A stretch of 64,000 bases of DNA from assembly GCA_035268885.1 (NCBI GenBank), contig DATFKA010000072.1, forward strand, positions 1-64,000, in the 5' to 3' direction. Position numbers and translations under genes: made by a program. Below, one piece after another: positions 1 through 9,152 of this stretch. Each line of letters starts with the position of its first letter. Position 1 is the first letter of the stretch. The notes under the pieces were generated by a model. It was not told where the DNA came from and searched no databases. It worked only from the letters and a program-made list of their open reading frames with translations. The DNA comes from DATFKA01 sp035268885 (GTDB lineage: Bacteria > Bacteroidota > Bacteroidia > Chitinophagales > Saprospiraceae).

Positions 1-114
1 GTAATAAGGTGCTGGCTTTTTTGGGCTAGTTCGAGGCGCAAAAATCGCGGATAGCCTAGCTATCCAAGGCTTTTTGCAACGAAGAAATCGCCCCAAAAAG
101 ACGCAGATTATTGC
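1..114. repeat. Long imperfect palindrome with central hairpin
   Basis: The left arm (GTAATAAGGTGCTGG...) pairs with the reverse complement of the right arm (GCAATAATCTGCGTC...). The centre is a clean hairpin, GGATAG-CCTAG-CTATCC, at 49-65, and the midpoint of the whole structure falls on it. Both arms also contain matching CTTTTTTGGG-type and GCAAAAA blocks. The element may extend beyond the left window edge. It lies downstream of the DUF819 gene (stop at 167). Nothing coding was seen in 1-166. It looks like a MITE- or REP-type intergenic element, though it has no sequence identity with the other palindromes that I can demonstrate. Confidence 0.7.
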
Positions 115-166
115 TTGATTTAATTGGGCAACCTACTTACATACTGGCTTTTTCTTTATTCTTGTA

Positions 167-1327
167 CTAGACCAACCACCAGTGCAGCAAAGCGGCCAAA
201 CCAATACCTAGATAATTACCCACGGCATAGCCCAGTAGTCCAAGTGCCATACCCGTTAATACCAATTCCCGGTTTTTAATTACGGTAGCGACCTGCCCGA
301 TGAAGGCTGGTCCGTATAAAGCGGCCGTGGAGGCAATCAGGAAAGTATCCCGGTCCACTTTAAACAATACCGAAAAAAACAGGTGTAGGAGAATGGTCGA
401 TGCCAAAGCAAGCGCCGTAAATTGCAGGATTACCTGTCCTTCACTAAGCATGGTAGAAAAATCAGCCTGTAATCCCAGCGCTACGCAAAATACCAATAAA
501 AAATACTCGCCCAAGTCATAAGTATACTGCCAGCGCTGTACAAAGGGAAAAAAAGAACAGGCAATTCCCAGGCTGGTTAATAGCAACATAATGAAGGCAA
601 CGATCTCCAGGGAACCAAAGATCAAATAGGTCAACCCCAGAGATACGACCAGTACACCGATACTCAGTAGTAGCGCCCCTGCCCAATCATACCATAATTG
701 TTTTTGACGCAGATCATAAGTTTCGACCTCTTCTGGCTCTTTTCCAGATGGGGCAATAAGCTCCCGACTTGTGGATCTAAATGGCCGCATAAATAGCCCC
801 AGAATATTGGGAAGTACGGAAGTCAGCAGAATGAGGTAAATCCCTCCGGAAAAAATATCCGCAGCGTTCAGCAGAATGATATAGTTCTGTGGTGCCTGGG
901 TAGCCAGACCGATGGCTTGCATATTTGGCGTACCTCCGGTGTAGATTCCCACCAGCATCCCCCCTACTTTCCAGGCTTCCGGAAGTTGTCTCTGGAAAAG
1001 CCAGGTGGCACCGATACAGCAGATTAAACCGGCAATAATACACAAAATGAAAGCGCGTAATCCCTTTTTCATGTAGGTACCGGCCGTTCTAAAACGCGTG
1101 CTAAATAACAGTAAAGGAATAGCTAATAAAATACTCAACTCCGTAGCCTGTTGAGCCAATTCGTCATTCACCGGCAGGCTGGTAAAATTGCGCAGGGAAA
1201 TTCCGACCAGATAACAAAGTACAATGGCACTCAACCACTTGCTCAGCCGACTGCTATTTTGGTACCACAGGGCCAGCACCGGGAATACCAGAATGAGTAA
1301 TAAATGGGCAAGGGTGCTTATACTCAT
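167..1327 (-). CDS. DUF819 family integral membrane protein
   Basis: Polytopic inner-membrane protein of about 386 residues with roughly ten or more hydrophobic segments, resembling the DUF819 (YjcL-like) family. Members are presumed transporters, but no substrate is established. Loop motifs such as GGTPNMQAIG (first third) and the glycine-rich last helices fit the family. A longer reading frame reaches 1381, but I chose the ATG at 1327. Its product begins directly with a hydrophobic segment, and the codon overlaps the TGA stop of the upstream AAA+ gene in an ATGA arrangement, which suggests translational coupling. It is the last gene of a three-gene minus-strand operon (RlmI-type methyltransferase, AAA+ ATPase, DUF819). 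No function follows from the context. Confidence 0.78.
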   Translation of the reverse strand: MSISTLAHLLLILVFPVLALWYQNSSRLSKWLSAIVLCYLVGISLRNFTSLPVNDELAQQATELSILLAIPLLLFSTRFRTAGTYMKKGLRAFILCIIAGLICCIGATWLFQRQLPEAWKVGGMLVGIYTGGTPNMQAIGLATQAPQNYIILLNAADIFSGGIYLILLTSVLPNILGLFMRPFRSTSRELIAPSGKEPEEVETYDLRQKQLWYDWAGALLLSIGVLVVSLGLTYLIFGSLEIVAFIMLLLTSLGIACSFFPFVQRWQYTYDLGEYFLLVFCVALGLQADFSTMLSEGQVILQFTALALASTILLHLFFSVLFKVDRDTFLIASTAALYGPAFIGQVATVIKNRELVLTGMALGLLGYAVGNYLGIGLAALLHWWLV

Positions 1328-3597
1328 TGGCTCAGGCGCTTTATTCTTAGTCGTTGGTCGAAGTCGACCAACAAAAGACAATTTCCCTGTTCATTATTTT
1401 CCAGGATCCAGTTAGCAATCGGGTTCACCAGAACCTGCTCGATAGCGCGCTGTAAGGGTCGGGCTCCAAAACGCTCATCAAAACCTATCCGGCTTACGTG
1501 CTCTACAACTTTATCAGAAAATCGAACCTGGATATTTTTTTTAATAAAACCATCCCTTTCTTTAAGCGCTTCCAGTTCTTTTAAAGTGATTTGTCTAATT
1601 TCTTCTGGGCCGAGACTGTTAAAAATAACCATGCCATCGATCCGATTAACGAATTCCGGTCGAAATTTTTTCCGAATCGCAGACTGGTAATTAGTCTGCT
1701 GATTACTGGTCTTTCCCAAACCAATTGGTTTTTGATTGGTAGCCCCCAGATTGGAGGTCATGATAATGATGGTATTCTTAAAGTTGGTCTCACGCCCAAA
1801 AGCATCTACCAGTAAGCCCTCGTCTAAGACCGTTAGTAAGGCATCAAAAATAGAGGCATCCGCTTTTTCAATTTCATCCAGCAATAAAACCGAAAACGGG
1901 CGCTCCCGGATTTCTTTGATCAGGGTCCCCGTCTCTTTCCCGGCACCGATCAGGCGGGCAATTTGCCCCGGATGGCGAAATTCACTCATGTCAACCCGGA
2001 TCAAAGGGGTTTTTTTCTGGCCCTTCCCGAAAAAATAATCCGCGAGGGTCTTGGCGCTTGCGGTCTTTCCTACTCCAGTAGGCCCGGCAAAGATAAGGGT
2101 GGCAATGGGGCGGTCCGGCGCATTTAAGCCGGCCTTAAAAACCTTCACCAGATTGGTCATGGTCTCTACCGCACTCCTCTGACCAATAATCCTTTGTTCA
2201 AAAAAGGCCTTGAGGGCCGCTTCATCCAGATGCTGATCATCCCTTAAAAAAAGTTCGGGCATTCCGGTCTCTTCGACAAAGGTTTCTATCACTTTTTCTT
2301 TATTCACCCGTGTCCCTTGTGCCAGTTGTACCTTGCTGATGCACTTACTGAGGAACCTAATTCCCTTACCCGGAAAATGCTCGTAGGGATAATATTGATT
2401 CAATAACTGATAAGCGGTACGTACAGCAGCATCCTCTACCTCTACCCGCATATTCTTTTTTGCATAAGCGACAAATTGCGCGTGAATCGCATGTATATTC
2501 TGTTCGCTGAGCTGTTGCAAATTAATGATCTGAAAAGATTCGATAAAGCTCGGCAACAATCGCCGCATACTTTCCAATTCTTGGGGGGTAGCCTCACTGA
2601 TAATTTGTAATTTCCCCTGCTGTAAATAAGGGCGAAAAAAAGCGGCTACGCTATCTTCAGGACCAGCCCCGCCAATCTCCAGCAATTTAATCAGAGAAAC
2701 GACCCAGAGTATACCCTTTGCCGACTCTAGCTCCTGTACGATTTTTTCAGCCGTCTCTTCCCACTCACCCAGATACTTTGTACTGGCCGTAATCCGCTGT
2801 GGCAGAATGCGCCAGAAGGTCAGATCATAACTCCAGGAGCGCGTCCGGCTGATCGCTCTCTTTATGGCCTGTTGCAAAACGGCCGACTTACCACTACCCG
2901 GCGCTCCGACAATGATAAGATTGGAGCGGGTTTGAATCATTTTCTCTACGACTTCATCGACTTCTTTTTCTCGCTCCCAGGCCGCATCTGGCCCCTTTGT
3001 CAGCGCTTTTTGTACTGCCTTCGGAAAAGGATAGCGATCTGCCAGGCGATTTAGGGTCTCAAAATCTTTGCGGTAAGCGGTATTCTCCCATTCAAATTCA
3101 TCGTCATCTTTTACGCGCAGCAGAATGAAATCCAGGAGCGGCTTACTGTAACGCATCAATTGATAGATGCGCTCTGGCTGCATATGATTAAGATAAGCAT
3201 TGGCCTGATGGACAGCCAGCGGTTCGAGGTGTTTGGATTCATAATAGGGAAACCCTCCACCAAACAGGGGTAAGTAACATTCGTAATACCCATAAATAGT
3301 CTCTCCATAAACTGCGGGAACCGGGACATTTAAGCTATATGGCAGGGGATAAACCCCTGAATTATTCCGAAAAGCCGGACGGTAAGCCACGTTCAGGATC
3401 TTTATACGGGCTTTGCGTAAGCGAACATCCGGATAATCGCGATACTTACGATACTCTCGCTTCAAATGGTTTAAAATCTTTAGTTTGAGGCGATCCAAAT
3501 CAGGCGCCATAGCCTCATACTCGGTACCGACCAGTTTCCCGAGGTATTTGTCTTCATCCAGCTTAAAGTAAACGAGCGGGTATTTGATTTTTTCCAT
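1324..3597 (-). CDS. Clp-like double AAA+ ATPase with degenerate first module
   Basis: 757-residue ClpA/ClpB-type ATPase. Residues 1-220 are an unusual N-terminal region, not the usual double Clp-N repeat. The first AAA module has a Walker A (GAPGSGKSA, K237). Where Clp proteins carry a hhhhDE Walker B, this one reads ILWVVSLIK, with V300 and S301 in place of Asp-Glu, so hydrolysis there is probably lost. The second module looks intact: GPTGVGKT (K511), LLLDEIEKA (D574, E575), an FRPEFVNRID arginine-finger segment near 649 and a C-terminal D2-small domain (ERFGARPLQRAIE). The family threads or disaggregates proteins; the partner is unknown. It starts 18 bases after the methyltransferase stop and overlaps the DUF819 gene by 4 bases. 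Confidence 0.85.
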   Translation of the reverse strand: MEKIKYPLVYFKLDEDKYLGKLVGTEYEAMAPDLDRLKLKILNHLKREYRKYRDYPDVRLRKARIKILNVAYRPAFRNNSGVYPLPYSLNVPVPAVYGETIYGYYECYLPLFGGGFPYYESKHLEPLAVHQANAYLNHMQPERIYQLMRYSKPLLDFILLRVKDDDEFEWENTAYRKDFETLNRLADRYPFPKAVQKALTKGPDAAWEREKEVDEVVEKMIQTRSNLIIVGAPGSGKSAVLQQAIKRAISRTRSWSYDLTFWRILPQRITASTKYLGEWEETAEKIVQELESAKGILWVVSLIKLLEIGGAGPEDSVAAFFRPYLQQGKLQIISEATPQELESMRRLLPSFIESFQIINLQQLSEQNIHAIHAQFVAYAKKNMRVEVEDAAVRTAYQLLNQYYPYEHFPGKGIRFLSKCISKVQLAQGTRVNKEKVIETFVEETGMPELFLRDDQHLDEAALKAFFEQRIIGQRSAVETMTNLVKVFKAGLNAPDRPIATLIFAGPTGVGKTASAKTLADYFFGKGQKKTPLIRVDMSEFRHPGQIARLIGAGKETGTLIKEIRERPFSVLLLDEIEKADASIFDALLTVLDEGLLVDAFGRETNFKNTIIIMTSNLGATNQKPIGLGKTSNQQTNYQSAIRKKFRPEFVNRIDGMVIFNSLGPEEIRQITLKELEALKERDGFIKKNIQVRFSDKVVEHVSRIGFDERFGARPLQRAIEQVLVNPIANWILENNEQGNCLLLVDFDQRLRIKRLSQ

Positions 3598-3615
3598 TTT
3601 GGATCGGCTTAGACT

Positions 3616-4791
3616 TTATTCTACGTAGAGCACTAATCCTTTCAGATAACTGCCCTCGGGGTGAAACAAACGCACTGGATGGTCTGCCGGTTGTCCAAGG
3701 TGGTGCATAATCCGGACTTGCCGTCCTGCTTCCAGGGCAGCCGCTACGATGGTATCCTGAAATAACTGCCGGCCTACTACCTGCGAGCAGGAGAAAGTAA
3801 ACAAGACCCCACCCGATTTGATCAGGCTGAGGGCTTTGGCATTCAACCGTTTATATCCCTGTATGGCATTGTGTCGCTTTTTCATACTTTTGGCGAAAGC
3901 CGGTGGATCCACAATCATTAACTCGTAATCCGTATCTGCCAATTTGAAAAAAGACATTACATCATCCGTAAAACTCCGGTGCTGCTCCCCAAACCCGTTT
4001 AAACGCACGTTTTCTTCGGTTAAGGACATAGCCGTTGCGGAGGCATCTACCGAATCGACCCGCCGGGCGCCCGCCTGCAAGGCGTAAATACTGAAACCCC
4101 CGGTATAACAAAAAGTGTTCAGTACCTTCTTACCTTTGGCGTATTGAGCCAGCAGTTTGCGGTTGTCCCGCTGATCCAAAAAGAAACCCGTTTTTTGGCC
4201 GGCTACCCAATCTATCTTAAATAAGTGGCCGTATTCCTTTACGGTATCGTTCCCTGACTCACCCAGTAAAAAACCGTCTTCAAGTCCAGCGGCAAATCCG
4301 CCGGGCAAAGTGTCTTTACTTTTTTGATAAATTGTTTTTATCCGGTCTCCCAGTACTTCGCGCAGGGCCGTTGCGATCTCCTCCAAAGCCCGGTACATAC
4401 CGATACTGTGACATTGAACGACCGCCGTACTTCCGTATACATCAATAATCAGCCCCGGCAAGCCATCCCCTTCCGCGTGGATCAGACGAAAACAGTTGGT
4501 CTCCGATAAGGATAAAATACCGACAGCTTCCCGATACACCACAGCCTCACGAAACCTTTTTTGCCAGAAAGCTCCATCAATCAATTCCTCCTCAAAGGTC
4601 AGCAGCCGCACCATAATACTACCCTTCTGAAAATGACCGGCCGCCAAAAACTGCTCTTTATTATTATAAACCGCTACGGTATCTCCATCTTCCGGTGCCC
4701 CGATCTGCGTTTTTATAGCACCGGAAAAAACCCAGGGGTGTCGACGCCTGATGGAAGCATCCCGTTTAGATTTGAGTATGATTTTTTTCAT
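3616..4791 (-). CDS. rlmI: Class I SAM-dependent rRNA methyltransferase (RlmI/YccW type)
   Basis: 391 residues, the normal length for RlmI-type enzymes, which methylate C5 of a cytosine in 23S rRNA using S-adenosylmethionine. An N-terminal PUA domain (RRRHPWVFSGAI, residues about 1-75) precedes a Rossmann methyltransferase fold. The SAM-binding block is NTFCYTGGFSIYAL, followed by an acidic VDSVDAS turn. The DPPAFAKS motif and the later FTFSCSQ motif match the m5C catalytic site, with the Cys as the probable nucleophile. It is the first gene of the minus-strand operon leading into the AAA+ ATPase and DUF819 genes. Immediately upstream lies a long palindromic repeat. Orthology with RlmI rather than RlmK-like relatives rests on architecture only. 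Confidence 0.85.
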   Translation of the reverse strand: MKKIILKSKRDASIRRRHPWVFSGAIKTQIGAPEDGDTVAVYNNKEQFLAAGHFQKGSIMVRLLTFEEELIDGAFWQKRFREAVVYREAVGILSLSETNCFRLIHAEGDGLPGLIIDVYGSTAVVQCHSIGMYRALEEIATALREVLGDRIKTIYQKSKDTLPGGFAAGLEDGFLLGESGNDTVKEYGHLFKIDWVAGQKTGFFLDQRDNRKLLAQYAKGKKVLNTFCYTGGFSIYALQAGARRVDSVDASATAMSLTEENVRLNGFGEQHRSFTDDVMSFFKLADTDYELMIVDPPAFAKSMKKRHNAIQGYKRLNAKALSLIKSGGVLFTFSCSQVVGRQLFQDTIVAAALEAGRQVRIMHHLGQPADHPVRLFHPEGSYLKGLVLYVE

Positions 4792-5208
4792 AGGCGGTAA
4801 ATATAAGGAATATTGATGAAGCTACTTTTAATACTCTGTAATTTAAGTTAATGTGTATTTTGAAACCTCAGATTTTTGTTCAAGATAAGGCGCGGCGGAG
4901 CCTCGTTACTTCAGAAAGGGCCCCTTGAATTCCCTTTCTTCGTCTAGCTACAAAGGTGAGTACGCAACGCAATAATGGACAAAAAGATGACTTTCAAAAT
5001 ACTTAGAAATTTAGATTACAGAGTATTTAAGAGCAGCGGCAATATTTATTTTGCGAAAGCCGACTGAAATACACGCCATTATGACACCTCACCTTTGCCA
5101 ATTAAGCCATATTGACATCAACAAAGCCTACGACCTGTAAATTAGGCCACTTTCTTGCCTACATTGATCCAATTGGCGCAGGTATTGTTTAGTATGGACA
5201 TATAGCTA
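4792..5208. other. Intergenic region between divergent rlmI-type gene and lon
   Basis: 417 bases without a gene. About 240 of them are the palindromic element at 4809-5046. The remaining stretch (5047-5208) is upstream of lon. I found no good TTTG/TAnnTTTG promoter and no convincing CIRCE-type heat-shock operator in it. Confidence 0.6.
4809..5046. repeat. Long imperfect palindrome (MITE-like), 238 bases
   Basis: The outer arms match as inverted repeats. AATATTG at 4809 pairs with CAATATT at 5040-5046. The block AATACTCTGTAA (from 4830) is repeated exactly in inverse orientation ending near 5027, and TTTTGAAA plus TTTTTGT blocks follow on both arms. The centre is AGAAAGGG (4913-4920) opposite CCCTTTCT (4932-4939), close to the midpoint. 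There is no internal ORF. It sits between divergently transcribed genes, so it may influence both promoters. No target-site duplication was identified. Confidence 0.75.
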
Positions 5209-7620
5209 ATGAAAACACTTTCACTTATGGATACATCCGATCAAATAGACGCACAAGATATTATTGAGACCATGGATGATGCTTCTCTACAAATCGTAGA
5301 ACCCGTGATCCCCAATCGTCTTACCATTCTTCCACTGACGCAACGTCCAATATTCCCGGGTATGGCTATTCCCCTTACCTTTACCGGGAACCAGCGGATC
5401 AAAGCGGTTAAGAATGCTTTTGAAAAGGAAGATGGGTATATAGGTTTAGCGCTCACCAAAGAATATAACGAAGAAGACTACAGCCAGTCCGAGTTTTACG
5501 AAGTGGGAACCGTTTACGAAATCATCCGGCTGGTCCCGGTTTCTCCCGGAACGATTCAGGTACTGGGCAAGCCCGTTGCCCGCTTTACCAAAAATAAAAC
5601 CCTACTCATCGAACCACAACTAAGGTGGGAAGTCAAGATACATCAGGATCCCAAGGATAAACCAGGCCAAGACCTGAAAGCTTACATGCTGGCAATTAGT
5701 TCGGAGATCAAGGAGCTGCTCAAATTGAACCCCTTATTTAAGGAGCAGGTCAATATGGTCGTTAACGAACTCAACCAGGAAATTCCGGGCAGGAGTATGG
5801 ACGTGATCAGTAACTTACTCTCTAGTGATGCCGAAGAGTTACAAGAATTACTCGAAACCTTCGACCTGCATAAACGGGCAGAACACCTGCTCAAACTAAT
5901 CAAAGAAGAACTCGAAATTGCCAAAATTCAACAACGGATCAGTAAGCAAATCGAGGAGAAAGTCAATAAACAGCAAAAGGAATACTTTCTGCGAGAGCAA
6001 TTGAAGGCCATCAAGCGGGAGCTGGGCATGGAAAAAGAAGAAGGCGAATCCGAAATTGAGAAAATTGAGAAAAAATTGGCCGAAAAAGACCTCTCGGAGG
6101 AAGCCCTCAAAGTGGTTAAACTGGAAATAGAAAAACTTAAGACCCTCAATGCCCAATCTCCAGACTTTAATGTCACCCGTAATTATTTAGAGACCATCGC
6201 CGATCTGCCCTGGGGGATTCATACCGAAGACAACAATGATATCAAGTCTGCCCGTAAAATGCTGGATGAAGACCACTACGGCCTGGATGAAGTCAAGGAG
6301 AGAATCCTGGAGTTTCTCAGCACCCTGATTAAGCGGGGCAAGGTATCGGGTTCTATCGTATGTCTGGTGGGCCCACCGGGGGTAGGTAAAACCTCCGTCG
6401 GAAAGTCGATTGCCAATGCGCTGAATCGCCCTTTCTTTCGCTTTTCGGTGGGAGGTATGCGCGACGAAGCGGAGATTAAGGGACACCGAAGAACTTACAT
6501 CGGAGCCATGCCCGGTAAGATCATACAGGCCCTGCGACGGGTGGAAGCCTCTAATCCGGTGATCATGCTGGATGAGATTGACAAAATCGGAACGGGATTT
6601 CGGGGAGACCCAGCCTCTGCTTTGCTAGAGGTTTTAGACCCCGAACAGAACGACTCCTTTCTAGATCATTATCTGGATATTCCTTTTGATCTGTCCAATG
6701 TTTTGTTTGTAACTACCGCTAATCAACTGGACACCATCCCCGGACCGCTACTCGACCGCATGGAAGTGATCCGTCTGGCCGGTTATGTTAAGGCTGAAAA
6801 AATTGAAATTGCCAAACAGTATCTCATCCCCAAACAACTGGAAGAGCACGGTTTCGAAAGCGACGAAATCCAATTTACCGAAGCGGCCATCGCTCTGATG
6901 ATCGAAGACTATGCCCGGGAAGCCGGCGTACGTAATCTCGAGAAACAAATCCGAAAGGTAATCCGCAAAGTAGCCCTCAAACAGGCGGAGGCAGATAACT
7001 TCGACTTTCAGGTAGAAGCCGATCACATCAGGGATTATCTTGGTAAACCCAATTTCCGAAAAGAAAAACTCTATAATCAGGATATACCGGGTGTAGCCTT
7101 AGGTCTTGCCTATACCTCTATGGGTGGGACTACGCTTTACGTAGAGGCAAATGGACTACCTAAAAAAGAAGGTGGCTTCAAATACACCGGGCAACTGGGC
7201 GACGTAATGAAAGAATCTGCCCAAATCGCCCATAGTTTTGTTCAATCCCAACTGGCAGAAGAAGAAAATGATTATTTTGACAAACATCGCGTACACCTGC
7301 ACGTGCCAGCCGGGGCAACCCCCAAAGACGGCCCATCAGCAGGTATCACGATGGCCCTGGCGCTGTACTCTCTTGCCACCGACAGAGCGGTACGAGAAGA
7401 CATAGGCATGACGGGTGAACTTACCCTTACGGGAAAAGTCCTACCCATCGGCGGCGTAAAAGAAAAAACACTGGGGGCCAAACGAGTGGGAATTGATAAG
7501 CTCATCTTCCCCGAGGATAATCGCCCCGATTGGGAGGAACTACCCGACCATGTCAAGGAAGGTATCGAAGTACATTTTGCCGATTACTTTGCGGATGTAC
7601 TGAAAATCGCCCTGAAATAA
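5209..7620 (+). CDS. lon: ATP-dependent Lon protease
   Basis: 803-residue LonA protease, a cytoplasmic homohexamer that unfolds and degrades damaged and regulatory proteins. The order is an N-terminal substrate domain (about 35-240), a coiled-coil region rich in Lys/Glu (about 240-330), an AAA+ module with Walker A GPPGVGKTS and Walker B VIMLDEIDKIG, then the serine protease domain. The catalytic dyad is visible: S710 in DGPSAGIT and K753 in GGVKEK, 43 residues apart as in E. coli Lon. The length is normal. The first ATG is used; an in-frame ATG six codons later is a possible alternative. It appears monocistronic, with the palindromic element upstream and phhA downstream. Confidence 0.97.
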   Translation: MKTLSLMDTSDQIDAQDIIETMDDASLQIVEPVIPNRLTILPLTQRPIFPGMAIPLTFTGNQRIKAVKNAFEKEDGYIGLALTKEYNEEDYSQSEFYEVGTVYEIIRLVPVSPGTIQVLGKPVARFTKNKTLLIEPQLRWEVKIHQDPKDKPGQDLKAYMLAISSEIKELLKLNPLFKEQVNMVVNELNQEIPGRSMDVISNLLSSDAEELQELLETFDLHKRAEHLLKLIKEELEIAKIQQRISKQIEEKVNKQQKEYFLREQLKAIKRELGMEKEEGESEIEKIEKKLAEKDLSEEALKVVKLEIEKLKTLNAQSPDFNVTRNYLETIADLPWGIHTEDNNDIKSARKMLDEDHYGLDEVKERILEFLSTLIKRGKVSGSIVCLVGPPGVGKTSVGKSIANALNRPFFRFSVGGMRDEAEIKGHRRTYIGAMPGKIIQALRRVEASNPVIMLDEIDKIGTGFRGDPASALLEVLDPEQNDSFLDHYLDIPFDLSNVLFVTTANQLDTIPGPLLDRMEVIRLAGYVKAEKIEIAKQYLIPKQLEEHGFESDEIQFTEAAIALMIEDYAREAGVRNLEKQIRKVIRKVALKQAEADNFDFQVEADHIRDYLGKPNFRKEKLYNQDIPGVALGLAYTSMGGTTLYVEANGLPKKEGGFKYTGQLGDVMKESAQIAHSFVQSQLAEEENDYFDKHRVHLHVPAGATPKDGPSAGITMALALYSLATDRAVREDIGMTGELTLTGKVLPIGGVKEKTLGAKRVGIDKLIFPEDNRPDWEELPDHVKEGIEVHFADYFADVLKIALK

Positions 7621-7673
7621 GGGTCCCGGCCAGGCGTAGGTTCCTCACTTCCAAAAAAATCACCCGATTTTAT

Positions 7674-7689
7674 ACGAACAAACGTTCGT
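7674..7689. promoter_or_regulatory. Possible operator upstream of phhA
   Basis: A perfect 6-base dyad with a 4-base spacer, ACGAAC-AAAC-GTTCGT. It lies just upstream of TATATTTA (7696-7703), a one-mismatch version of the Bacteroidota -7 box, and so would cover the -33 region of the phenylalanine hydroxylase promoter. TetR-type repressors often bind dyads of this kind, but no regulator is encoded nearby, so this is a guess. It could also be a weak hairpin after lon. Confidence 0.35.
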
Positions 7690-7737
7690 TTCATGTATAT
7701 TTATTTAGAAGTTGTATCCTAAACCAAAGCCTTTGCC

Positions 7738-8487
7738 ATGAGAATAAAACCAAAAAAACAGATCTACAGTAACTACACCGCCGAAGATTTTAAGGTTTGG
7801 AATATCCTGTATACCCGCCAAATGGAATACCTCCGGGGAAGAGTTTCCGAAGAGTTTTTGGAAGCACTGGACACCGTTGGCTTTAATGCGGATGAAATCC
7901 CCAATTTTAAAAAGGTGAATGAAGTGCTGGCTCAAACTACGGGCTGGAAGCTACATACCGTGGAGAACCTGGCCCCTGCCCGGGAATTTTTTCAACACCT
8001 TTCCCGCAAAGAATTTACGGCGACTTGCTGGCTGCGCTCCATGGAAGAGCTGGATTACCTGGAAGAGCCCGATATGTTTCACGATGTTTTCGCCCACACG
8101 CCCTTGTTGAGTAACGAAGACTATACCGACTTCTTTCACAAATTCGGTCAACTGGCCCTGCGTTGCGTGGAGCACGAAGACATCATCACCAAACTACAAC
8201 GTTTATACTGGTTCACCATTGAGTTTGGTTTAATCCGCAATGATGACGGCTTAAAAATTTACGGTGCGGGCATTATCTCTTCAAAAGATGAAACCCTGCA
8301 TTCCCTAAGTGAGCGCTCGATAAAATTTGACTACGACATTGATGAAATTTTTGAGCACGACTTCCGCATCGATACCATACAGGAATCCTATTATGTCATT
8401 GATTCCTTCAAACAGTTGACCGATTCTCTTTCGGAAGTGGAAGAAAAAGTAGAAGCTATGTTGGGCGAACCCTTACTGGCCGATTAA
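7738..8487 (+). CDS. phhA: Phenylalanine 4-monooxygenase (pterin-dependent)
   Basis: 249-residue aromatic amino acid hydroxylase, the size of the single-domain bacterial enzymes. It converts phenylalanine to tyrosine using O2, tetrahydropterin and non-haem iron. The iron site is visible: the two histidines in FHDVFAHTPLL and the glutamate in YWFTIEFGLI. The stretch CWLRSMEELDYLEEPD before the His motif is also typical. The ATG at 7738 gives a product starting with a basic segment and no signal peptide, consistent with a cytoplasmic enzyme. It stands alone; a dyad at 7674-7689 may be its operator. Tyrosine- or tryptophan-specific relatives share the fold, but the small size favours phenylalanine. 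Confidence 0.93.
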   Translation: MRIKPKKQIYSNYTAEDFKVWNILYTRQMEYLRGRVSEEFLEALDTVGFNADEIPNFKKVNEVLAQTTGWKLHTVENLAPAREFFQHLSRKEFTATCWLRSMEELDYLEEPDMFHDVFAHTPLLSNEDYTDFFHKFGQLALRCVEHEDIITKLQRLYWFTIEFGLIRNDDGLKIYGAGIISSKDETLHSLSERSIKFDYDIDEIFEHDFRIDTIQESYYVIDSFKQLTDSLSEVEEKVEAMLGEPLLAD

Positions 8488-8655
8488 TCTTTAGACTTTT
8501 TTAACCTTAACATATCTCTGGCCAATTACTTAACATAGGTTAAGGTTCTACTAAGTACCGTAGAAACCCGGCAGGCTGATGGGGGAGATCGTATTTTGAG
8601 TGCATCTGGTTAGTATGAAAATGCCTTCATTTTTGTTCACCAAACCATCACAACC

Positions 8656-9102
8656 ATGAGGACGATTCTTTCTTTCGTGTTGCTTTCCGTACTGCTGAGT
8701 TCCTGCTCGCTTGATTACCGCATTGACCGTAAAGAAGACCGCTTGATCGGCCGCTGGGCCTTTGATCGGGCGTTCTTCAAAGACAATGGCGCTCTCTTTC
8801 GAGATAATATTTATAACGAGTACGCCGGTGATATTATTGAATTTTATCCCAATTTCGAGGCCAGCTACGACGATGCCAGCGAGCGTTTTACTTACTGGGG
8901 TGAATGGGAGGTGTTTGCCCAGCGCGGCGGTGGCCGGAACGACGATACTGAGTTTTTCCTGGATATGTATTTTTACGATGACCGGGGCTTTGAAAGCTTT
9001 TCTTACATCGGTGAGGTACGTCGCCTGAGTCGCAATGTGCTCCGTATTGAAGCCTATGACCGATTCGGGGAATACACCTTTCGTTTAGAACGTATTTATT
9101 AG
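8656..9102 (+). CDS. Hypothetical lipoprotein, lipocalin-like
   Basis: 148 residues with a signal peptide and lipobox (LLSSC, Cys at about 17), so an acylated envelope lipoprotein. The mature part has a WAFDR motif near the start, followed by alternating hydrophobic/charged strands rich in Phe, Tyr and Asp and ending in TFRLERIY. This pattern is reminiscent of small lipocalin-like beta barrels (the GRW...-type family), but I do not recognise a specific family. It is followed 50 bases later by another lipoprotein gene on the same strand and the two may be cotranscribed. Confidence 0.75.
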   Translation: MRTILSFVLLSVLLSSCSLDYRIDRKEDRLIGRWAFDRAFFKDNGALFRDNIYNEYAGDIIEFYPNFEASYDDASERFTYWGEWEVFAQRGGGRNDDTEFFLDMYFYDDRGFESFSYIGEVRRLSRNVLRIEAYDRFGEYTFRLERIY

Positions 9103-9152
9103 GAGGGCTTTCGCCAAAAGAATACTTATCTTAGTGGTGAAAAGCTTTACCT

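Noticed and set aside
1304..1690. 128-codon plus-strand frame
   Set aside because: Antisense to the DUF819 and AAA+ coding ends; no start context or family.
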